Positions 1 to 7,683 of a stretch of DNA of 8,755 nt are shown here, piece after piece. The number at the start of each line of letters is the position of its first letter. The stretch's first letter is position 1. The notes under the pieces were generated by a model. It had not been told where the DNA came from and did no database searches. It saw only the letters and a list, made by a program, of their open reading frames with translations. Position numbers and translations under genes: made by a program. The stretch is from an uncultured Steroidobacteraceae bacterium (lineage in GTDB: Bacteria; Pseudomonadota; Gammaproteobacteria; Steroidobacterales; Steroidobacteraceae). The DNA lies in NCBI GenBank assembly GCA_955652795.1, contig CATPBQ010000175.1, forward strand, positions 1 through 8,755. Direction: 5' to 3'.

Positions 1-1
1 C

Positions 2-1057
2 CCCGCGGTGCGGGCCTCCTTCGAGGCGGCCTGGGGCGTGCCGCTGCAGGCCGAGCCGGGCCTGCGTATTCCGAACATGTTCGAGGCCGCCCTCGACGGC
101 ACCTTCAGGGGGATGTACGTGCAGGGCGAGGACTTCGTGCAATCCGACCCGAACACGCACCACGTGAGCGCCGCCATGGCGTCCATGGAGTGCGTCATCG
201 TGCAGGACCTGTTCCTCAACGAGATCGCAAAGTTCGCGCACGTGTTCCTGCCGGGCTCCTCGTTCCTCGAGAAGGACGGCACCTTCACCAACGCCGAGCG
301 GCGCGTGTCGCGGGTGCGCAAGGTCATGGAGCCGCTCGGCGGCTACCAGGACTGGGAAATCACCGCGCTGCTCTCCAACGCGCTCGGCTATCCGATGCAC
401 TACAACCATCCATCCGAGATCATGGAGGAGATCGCGCGCCTCACGCCGACCTTCACCGACCTCACCTACGAGAAGCTCGACCGCCTGGGGAGCATCCAGT
501 GGCCGTGCAACGAGGCCGCGCCCGAGGGCACGCCCACCATGCACGTGCACCAGTTCGTGCGCGGCAAGGGCAAGTTCTGGCCGACCGAGTACGTGCCCAC
601 CACCGAGCGCTCCACCAGCCGCTTCCCGCTGATCCTGACCACCGGACGGATACTGACGCAGTACAACGTCGGTGCGCAGACCCGCCGCACCGGCAACGTG
701 GTCTGGCATGCCGAGGACTTGCTGGAGATCCATCCGCACGACGCCGAGGTGCGCGGCATCAGCGACGGGGACTGGGTGGGGCTCACCAGCCGCGCCGGCG
801 AGATGGTGTTGCGCGCCAAGGTGTCCGAGAAGATCGCACCCGGAGTCGTGTACACCACGTTCCACTTCCCGGAGACCAATGCCAATGTCGTCACTACCGA
901 GAACTCCGACTGGGCCACCAACTGCCCGGAGTACAAGGTGACCGCGGTCGAGGTGGTGCTGGTCAACCAGAAGGACGCATGGGAGAAACGCGCTGAGGCC
1001 GAGCGCGCTCTGCCGCACCCCGCCCGCCGGCGCAGGCACGATCGCGCCCCCGCCTGA
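2..1057 (+). CDS. fdsA: NAD-dependent formate dehydrogenase, catalytic alpha subunit (C-terminal part)
   Basis: This is the C-terminal ~350 residues of the molybdenum/tungsten-bis-MGD subunit that oxidises formate to CO2 in the soluble cytoplasmic FdsABG complex. The reading frame is open to the left edge, so the N-terminal iron-sulfur domains and the active-site Cys/Sec lie outside the window; family members are about 950 residues. Numbering from the codon at position 8, residues ~25-160 are the end of the molybdopterin oxidoreductase domain (VQDLFLNE, LPGSSFLEKDGTFTNAERR), and ~205-318 form the molybdopterin dinucleotide-binding domain (LILTTGRILTQYNVGAQTRR, HPHDAE, NSDWATNCPEYKVTAVEV). These stretches match FdsA-type enzymes as I know them. 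The last ~25 residues are an Arg/Ala-rich tail beyond the usual end. fdhD follows after 24 bases. Identification is firm; only the redox partner (FdsB/FdsG upstream) is inferred. Confidence 0.95.
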   Translation, partial: PAVRASFEAAWGVPLQAEPGLRIPNMFEAALDGTFRGMYVQGEDFVQSDPNTHHVSAAMASMECVIVQDLFLNEIAKFAHVFLPGSSFLEKDGTFTNAERRVSRVRKVMEPLGGYQDWEITALLSNALGYPMHYNHPSEIMEEIARLTPTFTDLTYEKLDRLGSIQWPCNEAAPEGTPTMHVHQFVRGKGKFWPTEYVPTTERSTSRFPLILTTGRILTQYNVGAQTRRTGNVVWHAEDLLEIHPHDAEVRGISDGDWVGLTSRAGEMVLRAKVSEKIAPGVVYTTFHFPETNANVVTTENSDWATNCPEYKVTAVEVVLVNQKDAWEKRAEAERALPHPARRRRHDRAPA

Positions 1058-1081
1058 GCGAGGCGCTGCCGCAGCCTGACG

Positions 1082-1909
1082 ATGAGCCCGGAATCGGTGG
1101 CGAAGGCGCAAGAGCCGGGCGCGGTGAGCGCGGAACTCGCCGTCGAGCGTTGGTCGCGCGGCGGGCTCGCACACACCACGGACCTGGTGGCCGAGGAGGT
1201 GCCGGTCGCGCTCGTCTATCACGACGTGCCGCACGTGGTGATGCTGGCGACGCCGGCGGATCTCGAGGACTACGCGATCGGCTTCACCCTGAGTGAGGGC
1301 CTCGTGGCGAACGCGCAGGAGATCCGTGGCGTTGAAGTCACCTACGGCGCGGCTTCCGCCGACGTGCACATTACGGTGGCCTGGGAACGGTTCACGCAGT
1401 TGCTGCAGCGCCGCCGCAACCTCACCGGCAGGACCGGTTGTGGTCTGTGCGGGGCGGAGCGCGCCGAGGATGCCATCCGCGAGTGCGCACCGGTGCCGGC
1501 CGGCGTCAGCGTCAGCGCCGCCGAGTTGCACGCGGCGATCGGGGAGTTGTCGGGCCGGCAGCCGATCAATGCCCGCACCGGCAGCGTGCACGCGGCGGCG
1601 TGGGTCGTGCCGGGAGAGGGGATCAAAGTGGTGCGCGAGGACGTCGGCCGGCACAATGCCCTCGACAAGACCATCGGGGCGCTGTCGCGCGCGCACGCTG
1701 ACTTCACGGCGGGTTATATGCTCATCACCAGTCGCGCCAGCTACGAGATGGTGCAGAAGTGCGCCACCGTCGGGATCTCGTTGCTGGTGGCGCTGTCGGC
1801 GCCGACGGCCTTCGCAGTGCGCCTGGCGCGGCGCTGCGGGCTCACGCTGGTCGCGTTCGCGCGCGCCGACCAGCACGTCGTCTACGCGCACCCGCACAGG
1901 TTGACCTGA
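1082..1909 (+). CDS. fdhD: Formate dehydrogenase accessory sulfurtransferase FdhD/FdsC
   Basis: A 275-residue protein of the FdhD family, which carries sulfur from the cysteine desulfurase IscS to the bis-MGD cofactor of formate dehydrogenase and is required for its activity. The family hallmarks are visible: LVAEEVPVALVY near residues 35-46, ATPADLEDYAIGFTLSEG at ~56-73, the Cys-x-x-Cys pair at C120 and C123 (TGCGLCG) that carries the persulfide, VREDVGRHNALDK around residues 185-197, and a C-terminal SRASYEMVQK segment. Length is normal. It sits 24 bases after fdsA and 15 before fdsD, the usual fdsA-fdsC-fdsD order, so the operon name fdsC fits equally. No good Shine-Dalgarno precedes the ATG, but the first conserved block begins soon after it. 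Cytoplasmic. Confidence 0.96.
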   Translation: MSPESVAKAQEPGAVSAELAVERWSRGGLAHTTDLVAEEVPVALVYHDVPHVVMLATPADLEDYAIGFTLSEGLVANAQEIRGVEVTYGAASADVHITVAWERFTQLLQRRRNLTGRTGCGLCGAERAEDAIRECAPVPAGVSVSAAELHAAIGELSGRQPINARTGSVHAAAWVVPGEGIKVVREDVGRHNALDKTIGALSRAHADFTAGYMLITSRASYEMVQKCATVGISLLVALSAPTAFAVRLARRCGLTLVAFARADQHVVYAHPHRLT

Positions 1910-1924
1910 GACACGGGCCGGCAC

Positions 1925-2191
1925 ATGAACATCGACCTGCTCATCAAGATGACGAACGAGATCGGCGCGTTTTTCGCCGGCACGACGGATGCGCCGGAGG
2001 CGTCGCGCGCCGTGGCCGCTCACCTCAAGCGCTACTGGGAACCACGCATGCGCGCGCAGATGATCGCCTACTACGAGCAACGCCAGGGCGCGGGCCTGAC
2101 GGATCTCGCCATGAACGCCGTGGCGCTGATGGCCGCCGAAAGCAAAGCCCAACCCGCTACCAGCCCCGCTGAGCCGGGCGCCAAGGCATGA
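1925..2191 (+). CDS. fdsD: Formate dehydrogenase delta subunit FdsD
   Basis: An 88-residue protein matching the small FdsD family found at the 3' end of fds operons. It begins with the typical amphipathic block (IDLLIKMTNEIGAFFAG), followed by AAHLKRYWEPRMRAQMIAYY and a GLTDLAMNAVALM segment; the last ~18 residues are an Ala/Pro-rich tail likely to be disordered. FdsD is not an electron-carrying subunit; in related systems it is thought to help cofactor insertion or assembly of the FdsABG complex, so a chaperone-like role is inferred. It lies 15 bases after fdhD. Its stop codon overlaps the ATG of the next gene (ATGA at 2188-2191), pointing to translational coupling with the downstream kinase. 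Confidence 0.92.
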   Translation: MNIDLLIKMTNEIGAFFAGTTDAPEASRAVAAHLKRYWEPRMRAQMIAYYEQRQGAGLTDLAMNAVALMAAESKAQPATSPAEPGAKA

Positions 2192-3138
2192 GGCCGGGCG
2201 AGCCGGGCAAGGCGCTCATCTGCGGCTCACTGGCGTTCGACACCATCATGGTGTTCGGCGATCGCTTCGCCAGGCACATCCTGCCCGACAAGATCCACAT
2301 GTTGAACGTCTCGTTCCTGGTGCCGCAGCTGCGCCGCGAATTCGGCGGCTGCGCCGGGAACATCGCCTACAACTTAAGCCTGCTCGGTGACGTCGCTTAT
2401 CCGATGGCCACTGTCGGGCGCGACTTTGGGCCGTACCGGGAGTGGATGGCGGGCGCCGGCGTACCCGCCGATCACGTGCGGGTGATCGATGCGGAGCTCA
2501 CCGCTCAGGCGTTCATCACCACCGATCTCGATGACAATCAGATCACGGCGTTCCATCCGGGCGCGATGCAGCACGCGCACGAGAACCGCGTGACGGATGC
2601 CGCTGACATCGCCATCGGCATCGTGGCGCCCGACGGGCGCGAGGGCATGATCCAGCACGCCGCGCAGTTTGCCGCCGCCCGCATCCCCTTCATTTTCGAT
2701 CCCGGCCAGGGATTGCCGATGTTCAGCGGCGAGGAGCTGGCGCGCTTTGTCGGGCAGGCGACCTGGGTCACGGTGAACGACTACGAGTGGCAGCTGCTGC
2801 AGCAGAAGACCGGTTGGAACGTGCCCGAGCTCACGCAGCGCGTGGCCGCGCTCATCGTGACGCGCGGCGCAGCCGGCTCCGTCATTTATACCCGCGACGG
2901 GGAGCTCGCGATCCCGAGCGCGCAGGCAGTGGCCGTGGTGGATCCCACCGGATGCGGGGATGCCTATCGTGCCGGCCTCATCCACGGCCTGCTGCACGGT
3001 CTTGACTGGCTGAGCACCGGACATATTGCCTCGCTCATGGGCGCCATCAAGATCGAGTCGCGCGGCACGCAAAATCACCGCTTTACGCGCGCCGAATTCG
3101 ACGCGCGGCTGGCGTCGGCGTTTCCCCCGGCGCGCTGA
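2188..3138 (+). CDS. PfkB-family kinase, probable adenosine kinase
   Basis: A 316-residue ribokinase/PfkB-fold kinase. Visible motifs are the N-terminal strand ICGSLAFDTI (11-20), the substrate-loop FGGCAGNIAYNL (52-63) with its Gly-Gly and Asn58, the Asn-x-x-Glu element NDYE (197-200) that helps hold Mg/phosphate, TRGAAGS (225-231), and the C-terminal signature DPTGCGDAYRAG (252-263) with catalytic base Asp258 and the anion hole. The subgroup resembles bacterial adenosine/nucleoside kinases. The location directly upstream of metK and ahcY supports adenosine as substrate: ATP + adenosine to AMP + ADP would remove the product that inhibits SAH hydrolase. Substrate is inferred from family likeness and context; ribokinase-type activity on another nucleoside is possible. 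The ATG overlaps the fdsD stop, and an AAGG just before it is too close to act as a normal ribosome-binding site, so translation is probably coupled to fdsD. Confidence 0.85.
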   Translation: MRPGEPGKALICGSLAFDTIMVFGDRFARHILPDKIHMLNVSFLVPQLRREFGGCAGNIAYNLSLLGDVAYPMATVGRDFGPYREWMAGAGVPADHVRVIDAELTAQAFITTDLDDNQITAFHPGAMQHAHENRVTDAADIAIGIVAPDGREGMIQHAAQFAAARIPFIFDPGQGLPMFSGEELARFVGQATWVTVNDYEWQLLQQKTGWNVPELTQRVAALIVTRGAAGSVIYTRDGELAIPSAQAVAVVDPTGCGDAYRAGLIHGLLHGLDWLSTGHIASLMGAIKIESRGTQNHRFTRAEFDARLASAFPPAR

Positions 3139-3153
3139 GCAAGGCCGCGGTCA

Positions 3154-3184
3154 AAAGGTTAAACTGCCGCCTTTGGCACGGCAG
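3154..3184 (+). other. Possible H-type RNA pseudoknot in the metK leader
   Basis: In the 65-base gap before metK, CTGCCG (3164-3169) pairs with CGGCAG (3179-3184) to give a perfect 6-bp hairpin. Its 9-base loop starts with CCTTT (3170-3174), complementary to AAAGG (3154-3158) just upstream. Together these make a geometrically reasonable H-type pseudoknot: 5-bp and 6-bp stems directly abutting, crossing loops of 5 and 4 bases. It does not match the SAM-II or SAM/SAH consensus as I remember them. A 5-bp match can arise by chance, so this is only a candidate. Confidence 0.3.
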
Positions 3185-3203
3185 ATGCGGCGGAACGAGC
3201 TCC

Positions 3204-4376
3204 ATGGCGAATGACTTTCTGTTTACTTCCGAGTCGGTCTCCGAAGGCCACCCGGACAAGGTCGCGGACCAGATCTCGGATGTGGTGCTGGACGCGATCC
3301 TCGCGGAGGATGCGCGCGGTCGCGTCGCCTGCGAGACCCTCGTCAAGACCGGCGTGGTGATCGTCGCCGGAGAGGTCACCACGTCTGCGTGGGTCGACGT
3401 CGAAGCGCTGGTGCGCAAGACGGTGCTCGACATCGGCTACAACACCTCGGACATGGGATTCGACGGTGCCAGTTGCGGCGTGCTCAACCTCATCGGCAAA
3501 CAGTCTCCCGACATCGCCCAGGGCGTGGATCGCAAGGACGAGCGCAAGCAGGGGGCGGGCGACCAGGGACTCATGTTCGGCTACGCCAGCAATGAGACCG
3601 ACGTGCTGATGCCGGCGCCGATCACGCTCGCCCATCGCCTGGTCAAGCGCCAGGCTCAGGTGCGCAAGGCCGGCAAGCTTCCCTGGCTGCGTCCGGACGC
3701 GAAGAGTCAGGTCACGCTGCGCTACGAGGATCACAAGCCGGTGGGTCTCGAGGCGGTCGTGTTGTCCACCCAGCACAGTCCGGAAGTTTCGACCAAGGCG
3801 CTGCGCGAGGCGGTGATGGAGGAGATCCTCAAGCCCATCCTGCCGGCGAAGTGGGTCGACAAGCGCACCAAGTACCACATCAACCCGACCGGACGTTTCG
3901 TGATTGGCGGACCCGTCGGGGACTGCGGACTCACGGGGCGCAAGATCATCGTCGACACCTACGGCGGCTACGCCCGCCACGGTGGCGGCTCGTTCTCGGG
4001 CAAGGACCCTTCCAAGGTCGATCGCTCGGCCGCGTACGCCGCGCGCTATGTCGCCAAGAACATCGTGGCGGCGGGCCTCGCCGAGCGCTGCGAGGTGCAG
4101 GTGTCCTACGCCATCGGCGTCGCCGAGCCGACTTCGATCATGGTGGAGACTTTCGGCACCAGCCGCCTGTCGCGCGAGCGCCTGACGCAGCTCATCCGCA
4201 AGCATTTCGACCTGACACCCTATGGTCTGCGCGAGATGCTCGATCTGGTGCGACCCATCTACCAGAAGACCGCGACCTACGGCCACTTCGGCCGCACGGA
4301 GCCGGAGTTCACCTGGGAGCGCACCGATCTCGCCCAGACACTCGCCGCCGAGGCCAAGGGGGCACGCGCGGCCTGA
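3204..4376 (+). CDS. metK: S-adenosylmethionine synthetase
   Basis: A 390-residue methionine adenosyltransferase making SAM from methionine and ATP, releasing phosphate and pyrophosphate; cytoplasmic, normally a homotetramer. Three domains of normal length are present. Key elements: SEGHPDK at 13-19 (His16 and Asp18 of the active site), the first family signature GAGDQGLMFGY at 117-127, HINPTGRFVIGGPVGD at 225-240, and the second signature GGGSFSGKD at 260-268 (Ser where Ala is more usual). The C-terminus keeps TATYGHFGR before an Ala-rich tail. ATG 3204 starts the conserved N-terminus exactly; the ribosome-binding site is poor. It follows the kinase by 65 bases and precedes the SAH riboswitch and ahcY, the next steps of the methyl cycle. 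Confidence 0.98.
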   Translation: MANDFLFTSESVSEGHPDKVADQISDVVLDAILAEDARGRVACETLVKTGVVIVAGEVTTSAWVDVEALVRKTVLDIGYNTSDMGFDGASCGVLNLIGKQSPDIAQGVDRKDERKQGAGDQGLMFGYASNETDVLMPAPITLAHRLVKRQAQVRKAGKLPWLRPDAKSQVTLRYEDHKPVGLEAVVLSTQHSPEVSTKALREAVMEEILKPILPAKWVDKRTKYHINPTGRFVIGGPVGDCGLTGRKIIVDTYGGYARHGGGSFSGKDPSKVDRSAAYAARYVAKNIVAAGLAERCEVQVSYAIGVAEPTSIMVETFGTSRLSRERLTQLIRKHFDLTPYGLREMLDLVRPIYQKTATYGHFGRTEPEFTWERTDLAQTLAAEAKGARAA

Positions 4377-4385
4377 GGAAGAAAA

Positions 4386-4404
4386 CGCAGCCGCACGGGC
4401 TGCG
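4386..4404 (+). other. Hairpin just after metK
   Basis: CGCAGCC (4386-4392) and GGCTGCG (4398-4404) form a perfect 7-bp stem with a 5-base loop, starting 10 bases after the metK stop and ending 4 bases before the riboswitch P1 helix. There is no T tract after it, so it is not a classic intrinsic terminator. It could stabilise the metK 3' end, mark an RNA processing site, or insulate the folding of the riboswitch. Confidence 0.5.
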
Positions 4405-4407
4405 GCC

Positions 4408-4505
4408 ACGCTTGCTGAGGAGCGTTGCGACGGGCCGAGGCGCGCACCATGCGCGCCTCGCGCCTGCCAGGCTCAGCAGGCGTCGTGTCATTCATACGGC
4501 GCTCA
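4408..4505 (+). promoter_or_regulatory. S-adenosylhomocysteine (SAH) riboswitch
   Basis: The core of the SAH riboswitch class is present. P1 pairs 4408-4419 with 4472-4483 (12 bp including a G-T wobble; TGCTGAG with CTCAGCA is perfect). The conserved GAGCG (4420-4424) follows P1 and is complementary to CGCTC (4500-4504), forming the class's pseudoknot. P2 is a long hairpin: 4436-4446 with 4450-4460 is 11 perfect pairs with a CCA loop, extended by 4432-4435 with 4462-4465 after a one-base bulge. The conserved GCCAGGCTC (4466-4474) and the 3' CGGCGCTCA (4497-4505) match the class, with P4 formed by 4483-4488 and 4494-4499. Known members sense SAH, discriminate strongly against SAM, and turn on SAH-recycling genes. 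It ends about 10 bases before the ahcY ribosome-binding site, so ahcY and probably coupled folD are the targets. Long P2 stems are a variable part of the class. Confidence 0.95.
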
Positions 4506-4515
4506 CTCTGACAGC

Positions 4516-4519
4516 GGAG
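4516..4519 (+). promoter_or_regulatory. ahcY ribosome-binding site
   Basis: GGAG lies 8 bases before ATG 4528 and fixes the ahcY start, excluding in-frame upstream start codons that lie inside metK and the riboswitch. AGCG (4513-4516), overlapping its first base, is complementary to CGCT (4500-4503), part of the riboswitch pseudoknot strand; this could couple ligand binding to ribosome access. Confidence 0.75.
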
Positions 4520-4527
4520 TATCGAGT

Positions 4528-5948
<1,421 letters not shown>

Positions 5949-5949
<1 letters not shown>

Positions 5950-6881
5950 TGAGCGCTCCCACAGCCAACGACGGCGCCGCTGCCGGGCACACCGCAGCGG
6001 CGCCGCCGCGTGCCGCGGGTGGTGCGGTGCTGCTGGACGGCAAGATGGTCGCCGCCAGGGTGCGCGCCGCGGTCGCGGCGCGCGCGGCGGACTTCGCCGC
6101 GCGCCATGGACGGCGGCCGGGACTCGCGGTGGTGCAGGTGGGGGAGCATCCGGCCTCGAGCGTGTACGTGCGCAACAAGCGCAGCTCCTCACAGGAGGCC
6201 GGGATCGAGTCCTTCGCACACGACCTGCCGGTGAGCACCAGCGAAGAGCGGATTCTCGCGCTCATCAACGCGCTCAATCACGATGAGCGCGTCGACGGCA
6301 TCCTGGTGCAGTTGCCTCTGCCTGCGGGCGTGGATACCAATCGCGTGATGGACGCCGTCGACCCCGTCAAGGACGTCGACGGCTTCCATCCGGTGAACAC
6401 GGGGCTGCTGGCGCAGAAGAGGCCGAGGCTGCGCCCGTGCACGCCCTTGGGGGTGATCCGGCTCGCGCAGGAGTACGGCCTCGCGCTGCCAGGCCTGCGC
6501 GCGACGGTGGTGGGCGCTTCCAACATCGTCGGCCGGCCCATGGCGCTGGAACTGCTGCTGGCCCGTGCGACCGTGACCGTGTGCCATACGGGAACCCGCG
6601 ACCTCAGGGCCGAAGTTGAGCGCGCCGAGCTGGTGGTGGCCGCGGTCGGCAAAGCCGGCTTCATCCCGGGGGACTGGATCCGTCCCGGGGCCGCGGTATT
6701 CGACGTGGGGATCAATCGCAGCGCTTCCGGCAAACTCGTCGGCGATGTCGAGTTCGAGCGTGCCGCCGAGCGTGCCGGCTGGATCACCCCGGTCCCCGGC
6801 GGCCTGGGTCCCATGACCATCGCGATGCTGCTCTCCAACGCGGTCGATGCCGCCTGCCTGAGGACCGGCACCCCCGTGTGA
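5949..6881 (+). CDS. folD: Bifunctional methylene-THF dehydrogenase / methenyl-THF cyclohydrolase
   Basis: A 310-residue FolD, which oxidises 5,10-methylene-THF with NADP+ and hydrolyses the methenyl form to 10-formyl-THF, linking folate one-carbon units to purines, formate and methionine. Motifs: YVRNK at 73-77 (catalytic Tyr73 and Lys77), DGILVQLPLP at 116-125, KDVDGFHPVN at 141-150, PCTPLGVI, the NADP-binding GASNIVGRP at 189-197, and PVPGGLGPMT at 281-290 (Leu where Val is usual). The ATG shares its A with the ahcY stop (TGATG), so coupling to ahcY is likely; there is no separate Shine-Dalgarno. The first ~26 residues are an Ala/Gly-rich extension absent from typical 285-residue homologs; an in-frame GTG at 6027 would give a 284-residue protein of normal length. 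Function is certain, the start is not. Confidence 0.95.
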
Positions 6882-7106
6882 GCCGTGGTGCGCGCCGAGG
6901 GTTCCCGCTCGCCGGCGGCCGGCTCGACCATGTTGCCGGCCGCGTGGTCGCGGTTGTCGTCTATCGCCGACGCTTGCACATCGTCTGCGACCCGCCGCCG
7001 CGACGGTTACAACCTCGTGCATTGGAGCACCGGTGACCTGTGTTGCACCGTCCCCGCGCGGCGTTTTCCCAGCGCAGTCAGCCTTGATCACCTGCGCGCT
7101 TCAGCG
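6882..7106 (+). pseudogene. Frameshifted remnant of an anti-sigma factor C-terminal domain
   Basis: Two consecutive pieces in different frames together resemble the periplasmic C-terminal end of proteobacterial membrane anti-sigma factors. The first (6902-6990) reads FPLAGGRLDH, VAGRVVAVVVYRRRLHIV; family members as I recall them have GGRLDYLxGRPVAxLVYxRRxHVIN. The second, one frame on (7002-7106), reads DGYNLVHWSTGDL and later SLDHLRASAR; the family has GYNLVHWxxxG and then a degenerate acidic/leucine end. Order and spacing agree with one ancestral protein, with the usual hydrophobic VFVWP stretch missing at the junction. The first frame has a GTG overlapping the folD stop and would end at a TGA near 7034. 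The N-terminal zinc-binding anti-sigma domain and the membrane helix are absent. I read this as a 5'-truncated, frameshifted relic; a sequencing error at the GC-rich junction could mimic the frameshift but not the missing N-terminus. Confidence 0.6.
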
Positions 7107-7308
7107 CGGCGCACGACGGCACACCGCGGGCACGGGCGCGGCAACAGGTTGTGACGGCGCGCTGCGCCGAAGCAACATCTAACCCCTGACAGTTCGCTGG
7201 CCGCGACACTTCCAACATGTTACGGTCGTAGTTGGGCGCGCGCTCGGCCGGTGATCGGTGTATCATCGCAAGTCCGGCCCCGCGTTGGGTGATAGTGGAG
7301 TAGGAACG
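7107..7308 (+). other. Non-coding stretch with small hairpin and weak promoter-like box
   Basis: No protein-like reading frame is convincing here. CGGCGC (7155-7160) and GCGCCG (7164-7169) make a 6-bp hairpin with a 3-base loop and no T tract after it; AACATGTT (7214-7221) is an 8-base palindrome. TATCAT (7261-7266) resembles a -10 box about 43 bases before the next gene, but no -35 box stands at the right distance. The sequence presumably holds the 3' end of the folD transcript and the promoter of the small downstream gene. Confidence 0.35.
7297..7300 (+). promoter_or_regulatory. Ribosome-binding site of the small HTH gene
   Basis: GGAG followed by TAGGA, 8 bases before ATG 7309. It decides for this start over the in-frame GTG at 7258, which lacks such a site and would add 17 residues of non-conserved-looking sequence. 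Confidence 0.8.
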
Positions 7309-7512
7309 ATGGCAAGACGTCCACCGAACGATGGCGCATCCTGGAGCGCCCGCGAACTGAAGACTCTGAAGGCACTCGCGAAGGCGGGAACCCCAACCGG
7401 ACAGGTCGCCAAGAAGCTCGGGCGCACGGCGGCTGCGGTTCAGCAGAAGGCCATGCGCGCGGGCATCTCCTTCAGAGCGGCGAAGCGGTCCGGAGCCCGG
7501 AGAAAGAAGTAA
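7309..7512 (+). CDS. Small basic protein with helix-turn-helix-like segment
   Basis: A 67-residue, strongly basic protein. Residues 11-54 read like a compact SANT/Myb- or GcrA-type DNA-binding unit: SWSARELKTLKALAKAG (11-27) as a first helix beginning with the conserved-looking Trp12, then TPTGQVAKKLGRT (28-40) and AAVQQKAMRAGISF (42-55) as the turn and recognition helix. The tail (56-67) is rich in Arg and Lys and ends RRKK, suggesting non-specific nucleic-acid contact. I do not recognise a named family. The strong ribosome-binding site and clean reading frame support a real gene. It stands alone, with its own upstream non-coding region, and could be a small transcription factor or nucleoid-associated protein; this role is inference. 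Confidence 0.75.
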   Translation: MARRPPNDGASWSARELKTLKALAKAGTPTGQVAKKLGRTAAAVQQKAMRAGISFRAAKRSGARRKK

Positions 7513-7537
7513 CGGGGCACGGGTTTTGATTTCTCAG

Positions 7538-7573
7538 GCCTGGGCGCCCGTCGCGGCGGCGGTGCGCCCGGGC
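7538..7573 (+). terminator. Possible terminator hairpin after the HTH gene
   Basis: GCCTGGGCGC (7538-7547) pairs with GCGCCCGGGC (7564-7573), 10 bp including one T-G wobble, with a 16-base GC-rich loop. It starts 25 bases after the stop codon. There is no T tract downstream, so classic intrinsic termination is doubtful; it may simply protect the 3' end or work with Rho. Confidence 0.4.
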
Positions 7574-7683
7574 AGTGCGTTCGCAGCCGATCCGCAAGAT
7601 GCCGGCCTCTAAGGGCGGGCCCTGACTCCGTGACAATACCGGCTCCCGCGGCGATCGGCGTCAGCCAGAACGAAGGGGGCAGC

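Noticed and set aside
3137..3165. Promoter for metK with TAAACT as -10 box
   Set aside because: Only 4 of 6 positions match at -10 and the -35 region is poor; too weak to annotate.
3139..3203. Known SAM riboswitch (SAM-II or SAM/SAH type) before metK
   Set aside because: The conserved bases of those classes, as I remember them, are absent; only a general pseudoknot shape can be drawn, so it is listed as a candidate structure only.
3159..4409. 416-codon open frame on the minus strand opposite metK
   Set aside because: Typical antisense shadow of a GC-rich gene: low-complexity Arg/Ala/Gly translation, no domain, and the plus strand encodes an unmistakable MetK.
4222..4527. Long in-frame upstream extension of ahcY to position 4222
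   Set aside because: It overlaps the metK 3' end in another frame and runs through the riboswitch. The GGAG at 4516-4519 and the conserved AhcY N-terminus place the start at 4528.
6885..7154. 89-codon open frame after folD taken as an intact gene
   Set aside because: Only its middle and end look protein-like (GYNLVHW onward), while the matching upstream half of the same ancestral domain is in another frame. Treated as a pseudogene remnant instead.
7214..7221. AACATGTT palindrome as an operator
   Set aside because: A single 8-base palindrome with no second copy or extended symmetry is expected by chance.
7630..7683. GTG start 18 codons upstream of the lipoprotein ATG
   Set aside because: It would bury the lipoprotein signal peptide, and the purine-rich ribosome-binding site lies directly before ATG 7684.
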